64,000 bases of DNA, taken from a bacterium 1XD42-76 (lineage in GTDB: Bacteria > Bacillota > Clostridia > Lachnospirales > Lachnospiraceae). Shown here piece after piece: positions 16,488 to 25,529 of the stretch (the first letter of the stretch is position 1; every line of letters starts with the position of its first letter). The stretch lies in assembly GCA_009917545.1 (NCBI GenBank), contig QZDW01000008.1, forward strand, positions 62,001-126,000. Direction: 5' to 3'. A program made the position numbers and the translations under genes. The notes beneath the pieces are model-generated. The model made no database searches and was not told the origin of the DNA. It saw only the letters and a program-made list of their open reading frames with translations.

Positions 16488-17849
16488 ATGGCGGCGGCAT
16501 TTACATTGACAGACTTTTTAATTGATATCAGCAAGGTGAGCTTTTTATGCCTGATTGCATTTTTAATTCGTCCACATTTGAAGTTTGCACATAAATTTTA
16601 TCTGAACGTGGGACTGATTGCAGGTGTGATCGGTTTGCTTCTGGGTTCTCAGGTTCTGGGAAGAATATCTCCGGTGTACCTGTCATTTTCCAGCGGTTTT
16701 TCTCAGTGGTCGAACTTCCTGCTGGTGATTATCTTTGCCAGTACCTTTCTGGGCTCAACGGGAGCCGAGAGTTTTGGACGTGATATTCTGTGTACAACCT
16801 GCCTGACAGGTTCCATTTTTATGATGCAGGTCATCGTTGGTATCATAATCGCTATTGGCCTGGCAGCATTTATGACGGATCTTCCGATTGCGGTGGGCCT
16901 TTTGCCAGTGTCCGGTTTCTATGGCGGCCAATCCTCAGCAGCTATCATGGGCGGAGTCTTTGAGACAGAGGGCTGGGCGGATGCCACGGCGATTGCAATC
17001 GTATATGCGACGATCGGAATGTATGTAGCGCTCATCTGCGGCATGTGGTTCGTAAACTGGGGAATTAAGAAGGGGTATTCCATCCGCAAGGCCAATCATG
17101 AAAACGATCGTGCGCAGAGTGAAATCACAGGCCTTCTGGCGCCTGAAGAGCGGAAGCCGATTGCCAGAGCCATCACGAATTCGAGTGTAATGAGCCCGCT
17201 GGCGTTCCAGATTATGATTATCGGTCTGGTAGTCGGTGTGTCGAATCTGTTCCGGGAGGCTATGATGGAAGTTATCCCGTCCTGGAGCAAGATTCCGCTT
17301 CACACAAATTGTCTTGTCCTTGGTGCAGTCATTGGGATCGGTCTCGGAAAGACAAAATATAATCAGTACGTAGATCGGGGAACGATACGGATGCTCTCTG
17401 GGTGGTGCCGGGAATTTATCGTCATTCAGGCGATTGCGACGCTGCGGCTGAGTGTGTTTGCCGATTTCCTTGTTCCCATCCTGGTTTCCACAGTTGTAAT
17501 CTGTTCTTTGACAGCATTCCAGACGATATTCCTGGCAAAGAGATGGTATAAGGAAAACTGGTTTGAGTTTGCAGCCGGGATCTTTGGGCAATGTACCGGT
17601 TCCCTGACAACCGGGCTCGTTCTTATCAATATTATGGATCCGGAGGGCGATACGCTGGCAGCTGAGGGCGTTTCCGGTTCCAGTACGATTGGGTCGTTCT
17701 GGCAGCAGCCGTATAATACAATTGGGGCGATTGCCATGATGTCCGCACCGATAGCTGTACTCGGCGTTACGAGCGGAATCTTTGTGATACTGGTTGTCGC
17801 CGGATTTATCCTGTTTGGGAGGACGGCCGGGGGACAAAAGGCGGCCTGA
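16488..17849 (+). CDS. GltS-like sodium:carboxylate symporter
   Basis: A 453-residue, strongly hydrophobic protein of the ESS (sodium/glutamate symporter) family with about eleven membrane segments. LLPVSGFYGGQSSAAIMGG in the first half corresponds to the conserved GFxGGHG re-entrant loop region, and FGQCTGSLTTGLVLIN in the second half is its repeat. It probably imports an amino acid or acyl-amino acid for its two enzyme neighbours. AAAGGAGG precedes the ATG. A cytoplasmic loop (~190-225) is highly charged. Confidence 0.85.
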   Translation: MAAAFTLTDFLIDISKVSFLCLIAFLIRPHLKFAHKFYLNVGLIAGVIGLLLGSQVLGRISPVYLSFSSGFSQWSNFLLVIIFASTFLGSTGAESFGRDILCTTCLTGSIFMMQVIVGIIIAIGLAAFMTDLPIAVGLLPVSGFYGGQSSAAIMGGVFETEGWADATAIAIVYATIGMYVALICGMWFVNWGIKKGYSIRKANHENDRAQSEITGLLAPEERKPIARAITNSSVMSPLAFQIMIIGLVVGVSNLFREAMMEVIPSWSKIPLHTNCLVLGAVIGIGLGKTKYNQYVDRGTIRMLSGWCREFIVIQAIATLRLSVFADFLVPILVSTVVICSLTAFQTIFLAKRWYKENWFEFAAGIFGQCTGSLTTGLVLINIMDPEGDTLAAEGVSGSSTIGSFWQQPYNTIGAIAMMSAPIAVLGVTSGIFVILVVAGFILFGRTAGGQKAA

Positions 17850-17957
17850 CCACAAACTTATAGCGGGGAAAATCGGCCTGGTTGCCGCCTGCTATAGAGG
17901 GGAAAATCAGCCAGATAAAGCGCAGGAGAATGGGACAGTTTAACGAGGAGGTATCTT

Positions 17958-19145
17958 ATGGCAGCTATGACAGAAAAACTTCAGAAACTGGCAGAACAGC
18001 ATCAGGAGGAGATGATTACAATTCGCAGGAGGCTCCACGAGAATCCGGAGCTTTCCATGAAAGAGGAACAGACGACCGCCTTTATCAAGGAACAGTGTCG
18101 GGAATATGGATTAAAAGAAGCAGATGTGGAGCTGGAATCAGGGGCTGTTTTTCTCTTAAATCCAGAAAAAGCAGAAAAGAGTATCATTTTCCGGGCAGAT
18201 ATCGACGCGCTTCCGGTGAAGGAGAGCACAGGACTTCCATTTTCTTCGAAGGCCTCCGGTGTATGCCATAGCTGCGGCCATGACATCCATACAACGGCAT
18301 TGCTGTTCTGCGCGCGGATCCTTAGCTGCATTCGTGAGGAGCTTGACGGAAGAGTGATATTCATTTTCCAGCCTGCTGAGGAGGTTGGAAAGGGCGCTAA
18401 TATGGTTATAAAATCGGGGCTATTTGAGAAATATCCCTCTCAGATGATAATCGGAATCCATACCTGGCCGGAGACTCCGGCAGGGAATATCGGGATCCGC
18501 CGCGGACCGTTTATGGCTGCCTCAGACCGCCTTCATATCACTGTCCGGGGCAAGGGAGGGCATGGAGCCCATCCGCATAAAAGCGTGGATCCGGTCCTTA
18601 CGGCCGCCTATATTCTGACACAGCTTCAGTCTGTGATCTCGCGGAATGTCCCGCCCTTACAGTCTGCTGTTATCACGATTGGAAGAATCACCGGCGGCCC
18701 GGCGGCTAATGTGATTCCGGACGAGGCATCAATGGAAGGAACGGTAAGAACCTTTCTTCCGGAGATCAGAGACATGATAGAACAGCGCGTCACAGAAATC
18801 GCCACACATGTGGCAGCCTCGATGGGAGCAGATTGTACAGTGGATTATCACCGTGGCGGACAGGCTGTGATTGGAGACGACCAGGTGGTGGCCCGGATCG
18901 AGCAGGCGGGTCGGGAAGAGCTTGGAGAGGACGGAGTTACGTATCTGGAAACACCATCGATGGGCTCGGAGGACTTTTCAAACTATCTGAGTGTTCTCCC
19001 GGGAGCCATGCTGCGTCTGGGAACCAGCAATGAAATACCAGAGTCACATTTCCCATTACATAACGGTAAAACCATTTTCGATGAACGTGCGGTTATTGTC
19101 GGGGGGCGTGTGTTGAGCCGTATTGCTGTGGATTATCTGATGTAA
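17958..19145 (+). CDS. M20 amidohydrolase (hippurate hydrolase/aminoacylase type)
   Basis: A 395-residue zinc-dependent hydrolase of N-acyl-amino acids. Metal-site motifs are CHSCGHDIHTT (~103), FQPAEEVGKGA (~140) and GHGAHPHKSVDP (~200), and the dimerisation lid lies in the middle third. MGSEDFS near residue 340 supplies the last His/Glu region. GAGGAGG precedes the ATG. It follows the symporter by 108 bases in the same direction. The trio suggests uptake and deacylation of an N-acylated or cyclised amino acid. Confidence 0.9.
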   Translation: MAAMTEKLQKLAEQHQEEMITIRRRLHENPELSMKEEQTTAFIKEQCREYGLKEADVELESGAVFLLNPEKAEKSIIFRADIDALPVKESTGLPFSSKASGVCHSCGHDIHTTALLFCARILSCIREELDGRVIFIFQPAEEVGKGANMVIKSGLFEKYPSQMIIGIHTWPETPAGNIGIRRGPFMAASDRLHITVRGKGGHGAHPHKSVDPVLTAAYILTQLQSVISRNVPPLQSAVITIGRITGGPAANVIPDEASMEGTVRTFLPEIRDMIEQRVTEIATHVAASMGADCTVDYHRGGQAVIGDDQVVARIEQAGREELGEDGVTYLETPSMGSEDFSNYLSVLPGAMLRLGTSNEIPESHFPLHNGKTIFDERAVIVGGRVLSRIAVDYLM

Positions 19146-19161
19146 CTGTAAGCTCAATAAC

Positions 19162-19194
19162 AGCAGGCGGGCTTAATTAAAAACCCACCTGCTT
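19162..19194. terminator. Bidirectional terminator
   Basis: AGCAGGCGGG (19162-19171) pairs with CCCACCTGCT (19184-19193) between convergent genes. A-rich and T-rich flanks allow use on both strands. It also marks the left edge of the A+T-rich inserted region. Confidence 0.65.
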
Positions 19195-19209
19195 ATATAT
19201 GATTTGAAT

Positions 19210-21570
19210 TTATTGTGCGCTGATTGTATCAACAATGGACATATTGCGTATTCTCTTGATTGGCCCTTGCACAGCCAAAATTATAGAGATTACAACAATC
19301 AACAGAATAACGGCTACCTCTGGTAATGGAGGAGTCCAAGCATCCCCCCATCTATAACTTATCAACATTCCAAACAATAGCTTATTACAAAACAGTCCCA
19401 ACACCGTACCAACTACACCGCCGATTATGGTATAGGTGAAGGCTTCTGCAACGATCATTTTACTTAGCTGTCCCATGCTAACGCCGATGGCGCGGAAAGC
19501 GCCATACTGTTTCAACCGTGCAGACACACTCATGGAAATACTATTGATTATGTTAAAAATTGTAATCATTGCAATTAGGACGAGGAATCCATAGATGAAC
19601 AGCCAAAAACAATAGTAAGTTCCCATGGTACTGCTGTTACCCATGCGTTCATCAGCGAAAGTAAATGATGAATCTACCATTTGGCGGATCACATAAACCT
19701 CTTCGTCTGTTGCGCCTTTCACTAACTGCACATCAATAACCGTATATTTCGACTCGCCAGTAATTTGTTCAAATGTATCCTCTGAACAAATAATTGTTCC
19801 AACATCGGCGGCACTGTAAAACGGACAGTTGGACAATATTCCAACAATTTGAATTTCTTCACTTTGTCCGTCTATATTCAGGGATACCGTATCGCCTGTT
19901 TGTATTGTGTTCTGCGAATTATAAACAATTAAGCCCGTCCCTAAATCAGTTTGCACAGATTCCAGAGAACCCTCTAATAAATAGTCCCTTGCCCAATCAA
20001 ATTGATACTGCTCATAAGAGATTAAATCCATCTTTTTTTCAATACCGTTTGTGACAGACGGAACCTCGTATGCAAATTTTCTTCCATACGCTAAATCCAC
20101 AACAGGATTTTCCTTTAGACTATCGAGTTCTGTTTTGTCAATAGCACAGGAGTTATCGGGACTTATGATAGATAGATCTGCTGTCCAAGGTTGGAGCGGT
20201 GTTAAGGTATGCTGCATGAACTCAACTGTTACAGAGAATGAAAGGAAAAGGATAATACTGAGAGCAAATGAGCTTGTCATCAAAAACAGATTTTTCCGAT
20301 TTGCTTTTGCGTGATAAATTCCAAGTGCTGTATCAATCTTAAGCAGTTGTGTATTAGCGGCATTTCTTGCAGGCTCCAAGTCGTTTGCATTACCGGACAC
20401 CGCTGCCAGCGGAGATACTTTTGCTGCTTTCTTTGCCGGAGAATAGGCAGCGAACAAAACTGTTACCAAGCCCACAACGATTCCTGCAAGAATACTTGGT
20501 ACGCTAAATCCGAATGTAGGCATCGCTTTGAAAAATTCCGGACTTAGGAAACGCAAAATCGCGCATAAGACCCAAATGACAACTACACCGATGGAAATAC
20601 CCACAGGGATCGCCAAACGGCACCAACTAAGCGCCTCTTTCCGTACTAAGCGCATAACCTGTTTTGGTGTTGCACCGATACAGCGCATAAGGCCGAAAAA
20701 TTCTGTACGCTGGGCTACATTGCTGTTAAGGCTGCTTGCAATCATCATAATACCAGCTAACATTACCAGCACAAACAATACTGCCGCGGCCAAATAAACC
20801 TGTAATAAAAAGGGAACACGGCTTTGTCCAAGCAATCCAAGCAGATTATTGTTGGAAGATATTTGTTCATCCGATAAATTGCATTGTTCTTTCAAATCAG
20901 CAATTTTCCCTTGTATATTTCTTGTGTTTGCAAATTGAGCGTAAAACATAATGCCGTAATCATTCGGTTCCCCGTCTGATACATTCGGATAAATAGTGCA
21001 GTAATCCTCTGTGTTCAAAATGATGCCGTAGGAGTCGCCACTCATTATCGAGGCGGTATTATTCATAAATCCTGATATGGTAAAATTCAGTTTGTCGCCA
21101 TCAGGAGTTTCTACGGCAATGGGATCACCAATCGCAACACCCATTATCTGCTTTGCATTTTCAGTCACCAACGCTTCATTACTTGTCTGTGGAAAAACAC
21201 CTTCTTCAAGTTGGTCAGTCCAGATTTCAGTTATATATCTTTCATCACAACCGCATATCGCTACATTTTTTCCACCCAAAGTATAGCCTAAATTTCCACG
21301 ATAATTGAGAACGCCATACGGTGAAAACACTTCTATATCAGGCCGTGAAGCGATAATTGCAGCTTTCTCATTACTGATATTCCGAATGGCAATATGCCAA
21401 TTCCCAGACTCCTGCTGTGCCTGCAAAATCTGGCTGCGGATGAACATATCTGCCATTCCAAAAATAGTTGTAACCAGAAACACAGCCAGCACAATGCAAA
21501 AAATAGACATTCTGCTTTGCTTCTTGTGGATTTTTGCGGATATGGGAACAAGGTCAAGATAATGCTTCAT
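19210..21570 (-). CDS. FtsX/MacB-type ABC transporter permease
   Basis: A 786-residue membrane protein with about eight segments in two FtsX domains (near 265-390 and 665-775) and large extracytoplasmic MacB-like domains after segments one and five. Such permeases with a LolD-type ATPase and a linked two-component system usually sense or resist cationic or lantibiotic-type peptides. Codon use is clearly more A+T-rich than in the upstream amidohydrolase. The ATG overlaps the ATPase stop by 17 bases, so the two are co-translated. Confidence 0.86.
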   Translation of the reverse strand: MKHYLDLVPISAKIHKKQSRMSIFCIVLAVFLVTTIFGMADMFIRSQILQAQQESGNWHIAIRNISNEKAAIIASRPDIEVFSPYGVLNYRGNLGYTLGGKNVAICGCDERYITEIWTDQLEEGVFPQTSNEALVTENAKQIMGVAIGDPIAVETPDGDKLNFTISGFMNNTASIMSGDSYGIILNTEDYCTIYPNVSDGEPNDYGIMFYAQFANTRNIQGKIADLKEQCNLSDEQISSNNNLLGLLGQSRVPFLLQVYLAAAVLFVLVMLAGIMMIASSLNSNVAQRTEFFGLMRCIGATPKQVMRLVRKEALSWCRLAIPVGISIGVVVIWVLCAILRFLSPEFFKAMPTFGFSVPSILAGIVVGLVTVLFAAYSPAKKAAKVSPLAAVSGNANDLEPARNAANTQLLKIDTALGIYHAKANRKNLFLMTSSFALSIILFLSFSVTVEFMQHTLTPLQPWTADLSIISPDNSCAIDKTELDSLKENPVVDLAYGRKFAYEVPSVTNGIEKKMDLISYEQYQFDWARDYLLEGSLESVQTDLGTGLIVYNSQNTIQTGDTVSLNIDGQSEEIQIVGILSNCPFYSAADVGTIICSEDTFEQITGESKYTVIDVQLVKGATDEEVYVIRQMVDSSFTFADERMGNSSTMGTYYCFWLFIYGFLVLIAMITIFNIINSISMSVSARLKQYGAFRAIGVSMGQLSKMIVAEAFTYTIIGGVVGTVLGLFCNKLLFGMLISYRWGDAWTPPLPEVAVILLIVVISIILAVQGPIKRIRNMSIVDTISAQ

Positions 21571-22255
21571 TTGTTTTTCCTCCCAAATCCGTCAAAACGC
21601 CATCTGATACCCGAAACACCCGATCAACGGATGCAGTCAAATTCTTATTGTGGGTAATCATCAGGATTGTTTGCTGATAGCGGCGGGAAGCCTGTGTAAG
21701 CAAGGTAATAACATCCTGACTATTCTTGTTGTCCAGATTGCCAGTAGGTTCATCCGCCAGAATCAGTTTGGGCTTTGTGATTAACGCCCGACCAATGGCA
21801 ACACGCTGCTGCTGTCCGCCGGATAGTTGGCTCGGCAGGTGATGCCGACGCTCGGTAAGGCCCAAGAGTTCCAAAATTTCTTCTACTGCTGCCGGGTCTG
21901 GTTTGCGATAGTCCAAAAGAAGCGGAAACATGATATTCTGCTCCACATTCAGCTCGGAAACCAACTGAAAGGATTGGAAGATAAAGCCGATATTACGACG
22001 GCGGAAAATCGTGCGCTGTTCCTCTTTCATGGAAAACAGGTCTTGTTCATCAACCCAAATGTGGCCGGAGGTAGGGGTATCCAAAGCTCCAATACAGTTC
22101 AGTAATGTGCTTTTGCCAGAACCGGATTCACCCACAACGGCAGCAAATTCGCCTTTATCCAGAGAGAAGGAAACCTTCTTCAACGCTTCGACTTTCGCCT
22201 CACCCTTTCCATAAGTTTTACATAAATCTTGTACTTTCAATATTTCCATAGTCAT
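21554..22255 (-). CDS. LolD/MacB-type ABC transporter ATPase
   Basis: 233 residues from the ATG at 22255 (AAAGGAGG, 5-base spacing; six codons inside the longest frame). Walker [11 protein letters not shown]-loop FQSFQLV, signature [15 protein letters not shown] and Walker [13 protein letters not shown] are all intact. It powers the FtsX-type permease encoded next to it. The TGNLD stretch is typical of the MacB/LolD/SalX group. Confidence 0.93.
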   Translation of the reverse strand: MTMEILKVQDLCKTYGKGEAKVEALKKVSFSLDKGEFAAVVGESGSGKSTLLNCIGALDTPTSGHIWVDEQDLFSMKEEQRTIFRRRNIGFIFQSFQLVSELNVEQNIMFPLLLDYRKPDPAAVEEILELLGLTERRHHLPSQLSGGQQQRVAIGRALITKPKLILADEPTGNLDNKNSQDVITLLTQASRRYQQTILMITHNKNLTASVDRVFRVSDGVLTDLGGKTNEALS

Positions 22256-22313
22256 CAGTACCTCCTTTCTCAAAAGGATAGCAAAAGCAGCTTACAAGCA
22301 GATGAATTTGACC

Positions 22314-23543
22314 TTACAGTTCCGTAAGGAAAGAAAGTGTAAACCGCGTACCTTTTCCAGCTTCGCTTTGTACGGAGATAACACCGCCTTGCCCCTCAAT
22401 AATGGACTTGGCGAGGGGAAGCCCCAGTCCAATTCCTTGTGTATCAAGAGAATGTTTGCTGCGATAAAAGCGTTTGAAGATATGATGAATATCTTCCGGG
22501 GCTATACCGTTACCATTATCAGAAATAAAAATACGAAACACGGCAGGAGTGCGATCCCATGTAATATAGACAATGCCGCCAGCTTGTGTGTGATTCAGCG
22601 CATTTTTTACAACGTTTCCAATCGCTTCGCCTGTCCATTCCATGTCACAAATAAGCTGCTGTTCACCATCGCCATCTATCTGAATCTGCTTGCTTTCGCT
22701 TTTAGCCCTTGTGGTTAGGTCATTGACTGAATGAGCTATCAGCTCGGACACACGGCAACTTTTTTTCTCAAAAATGATGTTTCCCGTATCCAGTCGGGTT
22801 ATCTTCAACATGGATAAGATTAACTGCTCCATACGCTTTAGAGAAATACCCATCTTCGCCGCAAACTGTTTGACCGTTTCTGCATTTTCTGGCTCACTTT
22901 CAATGATCTCCTGATACATAGCGAGGGCTGCCAGAGGCGTTTTGAGCTGGTGAGATATATCGGATATGGTGTCTTTCAAAAACTCTTTTGCTTTACGCTC
23001 TGTTTCGTTTTTGGATTGGAGCATAGTTGCAAGCTGTTCTATCGAAGAAAACACTTGATAGATTGCACCCTCGTAATTCTGTGGCAAATGAGAAGAGTAA
23101 TCCCCGTTGATGTAATTTGATAATATTTTGTCGGCCTGTTGGTACAATCGCTTCCTTTTCCAGAAAAAAACGAATACTCCTATGGTAAGCACAAAGAGAA
23201 AAAATAACACAGTGCATAGCATGATGAAGAAAGCGGAACGCTGAAATTGATTAAAAAAAGGCCGCATACTGCTTTCTGCCTGTTTTCCCAAACCCGCAGC
23301 CGTTAATAATGACCTGCCATTTTCACTAATGTTCGTATTAGTAAAGGCAACTGCTATCACTTCTTTAGAAACACCCTGTTCCAAAAGTGAGGACGAAACC
23401 GCTTCATCGTGTTTGAGCCATAGGACTTCCACATCGTTCACCTGATAAATAGTCAAAACGGCTCCTGTACCTACAAACAACAGGGAAAACAAAATTAAAA
23501 ATATCAGGAAGCCTTTAATCTGTCTATCTTGGTACAAGCTCAT
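22314..23543 (-). CDS. Sensor histidine kinase
   Basis: 409 residues from the internal ATG near 23543, overlapping the regulator stop by 4 bases. Two membrane segments (~11-31 and ~100-125) enclose a ~70-residue extracellular loop, followed by a HAMP-like region, the phospho-acceptor box DISHQLKTPLAAL and an ATPase domain with NVVKNALNH, DNGNGI and GIGLGLPLAKSI. It pairs with the preceding regulator and probably senses the substrate of the adjacent ABC system. Confidence 0.92.
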   Translation of the reverse strand: MSLYQDRQIKGFLIFLILFSLLFVGTGAVLTIYQVNDVEVLWLKHDEAVSSSLLEQGVSKEVIAVAFTNTNISENGRSLLTAAGLGKQAESSMRPFFNQFQRSAFFIMLCTVLFFLFVLTIGVFVFFWKRKRLYQQADKILSNYINGDYSSHLPQNYEGAIYQVFSSIEQLATMLQSKNETERKAKEFLKDTISDISHQLKTPLAALAMYQEIIESEPENAETVKQFAAKMGISLKRMEQLILSMLKITRLDTGNIIFEKKSCRVSELIAHSVNDLTTRAKSESKQIQIDGDGEQQLICDMEWTGEAIGNVVKNALNHTQAGGIVYITWDRTPAVFRIFISDNGNGIAPEDIHHIFKRFYRSKHSLDTQGIGLGLPLAKSIIEGQGGVISVQSEAGKGTRFTLSFLTEL

Positions 23544-24238
23544 ACAGACACCTCTTTCCATTGGTAGCCAAATCCCCGGATGGTTATAAGGTGTTCTGGA
23601 TGGGACGGATCGGTTTCCACTTTTTTACGAAGCCGCCGTACATAGACGGACAGGGTGTTATCATCAACAAAATTTCCTGTATCATCCCACAGCTCATTTA
23701 GAATGATGTCCCTTGTCACAACGCGATTTGCATTTCTTACCAGCAGGCAAAGCAAACGATATTCAGCGCTTGTCAAATCCAATGCTTTTCCCTTTAAGGT
23801 TGCACGGCTACCCAACAGATCAATGGTAATGTCGCCACATTCCATAGAAGTGTTTTTTTCGCTTTTGGAAACTCCGGCCCGACGCAGCAGCGCCCGGATA
23901 CGGGAACACAATTCCCCCAGCTTGAAAGGCTTGGTGATATAATCGTCCCCGCCGCTATCTAACCCACGGATTATGTTGACTTCTTCATCCGATGCGGTCA
24001 GGAATATAATCGGGACTTTCTGATTTTCTTTTCGTACTGTTTCACATACATCAAATCCAGTTCCATCTGGCAGGGTGACATCCAAAATCAATAAATCGTA
24101 TCTGTCGAGTTTGGATAAGTATTGTTTTGCTTCAGATACAGTACGGGCAACTTCAACATCAAATTCATTCTTTTTCAAAGAGTAGACCAAGCCATCTATC
24201 AGACTAACATCATCCTCCAATAGTAATATTCTATTCAT
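23540..24238 (-). CDS. OmpR-family response regulator
   Basis: 232 residues: a receiver domain with the acidic pair DDVS, phospho-acceptor Asp in LLILDVTLPDGTGFDV, conserved Thr (FLTAS) and Lys (TKPFKLGEL), then a winged-helix DNA-binding domain ending GFGYQWKEV. It is overlapped at both ends by its neighbours, which fits one translationally coupled operon from the small helix-turn-helix gene through to the ABC permease. Confidence 0.93.
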   Translation of the reverse strand: MNRILLLEDDVSLIDGLVYSLKKNEFDVEVARTVSEAKQYLSKLDRYDLLILDVTLPDGTGFDVCETVRKENQKVPIIFLTASDEEVNIIRGLDSGGDDYITKPFKLGELCSRIRALLRRAGVSKSEKNTSMECGDITIDLLGSRATLKGKALDLTSAEYRLLCLLVRNANRVVTRDIILNELWDDTGNFVDDNTLSVYVRRLRKKVETDPSHPEHLITIRGFGYQWKEVSV

Positions 24239-24419
24239 TTTTTAATTCCTTTCCTTGTTTTGTCCGGCCATCAAGCGGCTTCTCCGCAGTTTTAGGAATC
24301 AGCCAAACACCGGCCATTTTCACAGCGCCGGGGATACGCCCTCCGGCACAATAATAATTTACCCTACGAGGTGTCACGCCCCACTTTTCGGCGGTCTCTT
24401 TCAATGTCATATAGTCCAT
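24231..24419 (-). CDS. Small MerR/excisionase-like helix-turn-helix protein
   Basis: 62 residues with MTLKETAEKWGVTPRRVNYYCAGGRIPGA, a winged-helix motif of the MerR/Xis kind, followed by a basic tail. Its stop overlaps the regulator ATG by 8 bases. Proteins of this type commonly accompany two-component/ABC modules on clostridial mobile elements. Whether it acts as local repressor or recombination helper cannot be told. Confidence 0.72.
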   Translation of the reverse strand: MDYMTLKETAEKWGVTPRRVNYYCAGGRIPGAVKMAGVWLIPKTAEKPLDGRTKQGKELKNE

Positions 24420-24566
24420 TTCGCACCTCCACAGAATACATTATAGTTCTTTATCTCGAATAGTACAAGTTGGAGGCTGCACATTGATGAAATGAAATAC
24501 TACTTTATGTAAAATTTCATTACATTCTCATAATCCAACCCGAAATGTACAATGATATAGGGTGAT

Positions 24567-24932
24567 ATGAGAATGAACCAAGATGAAAGAAGGTTTGACT
24601 TTCACGGCCTCGGGGCAGCTCTCAAACGAGCCAGAGAAGAAAAGGGTTGGACACAAGCCTATGTTGCGGAATTAGTAGACCGTGACTCCCGTACCATTAT
24701 GAATATTGAGAACAAAGGTCAATATCCCAGCTTCGACCTTTTTGTTAAACTCATTACTATGTTTGACGTTTCAGTTGACCAGTTTATTCATGCGGACGGA
24801 GGGGCAAGGCCAAGCTCTTGCAGAAAGCACATTGATGTACTTCTAAACTCCATGAATGAAAAAGAGCTTGTCGTGATAGAAGCCACAGCCGAAGGCATTA
24901 AGAAAGCCAGAGAAACGGAGGTTCCAGAATAA
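24567..24932 (+). CDS. XRE-family transcriptional regulator
   Basis: 121 residues with a Cro/C1 helix-turn-helix (LKRAREEKGWTQAYVAELVDRDSRTIMNIE, ~15-50) and a short helical C-terminus. It is divergent from the small MerR-like gene, so the ~150-base region 24420-24566 probably carries both promoters. Such regulators typically keep conjugative or integrative elements quiescent. Confidence 0.87.
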   Translation: MRMNQDERRFDFHGLGAALKRAREEKGWTQAYVAELVDRDSRTIMNIENKGQYPSFDLFVKLITMFDVSVDQFIHADGGARPSSCRKHIDVLLNSMNEKELVVIEATAEGIKKARETEVPE

Positions 24933-24984
24933 GGGCCTCTGTTTTTTGCGCCATTTTAGGGGCTGCCGCTAAGTGGCAAGCAGG

Positions 24985-25096
24985 GCAACTGTAGCCACAG
25001 TTGCTATTTTTGACGTTCCGGCCTTCCGGCCAGAACGCAAAAATCTGCTTGTTGGGGAGCCTCCCCAAACCCGGCTTCGGGCCAACTTGGCCCGAA
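24985..25096. other. Cluster of four perfect or near-perfect hairpins, candidate oriT
   Basis: In 112 bases: GCAACTGT/ACAGTTGC (24985-25004), CGTTC.GGCC/GGCC.GAACG (25014-25037), TTGGGGAG-C-CTCCCCAA (25052-25068) and TTCGGGCC-AACTT-GGCCCGAA (25076-25096). The region lies between XRE and the ArdA-like gene in conjugative-element DNA. Dense inverted repeats beside antirestriction genes are typical of a transfer origin, but no relaxase gene is present here. Confidence 0.45.
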
Positions 25097-25132
25097 ATGT
25101 CAGCGTCGCTTTGCTCCTTATTTTTACACCTC

Positions 25133-25525
25133 CTAACGCTCCTGTTCCTTCTTCCTGCCCGGCTCCGCATAGCCCAGCAGATAATCAATGTTTGCCTTCG
25201 CCGCCGTGACTTCCCGCATTTCTTCCCCGAAGGCAACCGCGGCCTCGAATTTTTCTATGTCTCCCTGCTCCTGTACTTTCAGCAGGATGTGTGCAAGGTA
25301 GTTGAGCTCGTCCAGGCCGGCGTACTCGTCCAGGCAGTCATACAGCCCCAGCACGTCGCTGTCATAGCTGGTGATGAAATACTCCCCGTACCGTTCCCCG
25401 TCTATGCCGATCCGGGAGAATAAGGCCTGCACTTCCTCCGTGGTGGTGGGGAATTTCAGGGTCTCCCCAACCTCCACGCCAAGCTCCGGGTAAAGGCCGG
25501 GGTTCGTCACATAGGCTTCAAACAT
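25133..25525 (-). CDS. ardA: ArdA-like antirestriction protein
   Basis: 130 residues from the ATG at 25525 (AAAGGAGG upstream, MFEAYVTNPG start typical of ArdA). The family mimics B-form DNA through surface Asp/Glu and blocks type I restriction enzymes during conjugative entry. This chain is strongly acidic (EEVQALFSRIGID, SDVLGLYDCLDEYAGLDELN) but ends in a basic EPGRKKEQER tail and is shorter than the ~165-residue Tn916 protein, so it may lack part of the C-terminal region. It follows the methyltransferase gene and overlaps its 3' end if the longest frame is used. Confidence 0.8.
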   Translation of the reverse strand: MFEAYVTNPGLYPELGVEVGETLKFPTTTEEVQALFSRIGIDGERYGEYFITSYDSDVLGLYDCLDEYAGLDELNYLAHILLKVQEQGDIEKFEAAVAFGEEMREVTAAKANIDYLLGYAEPGRKKEQER

Positions 25526-25529
25526 TTCC

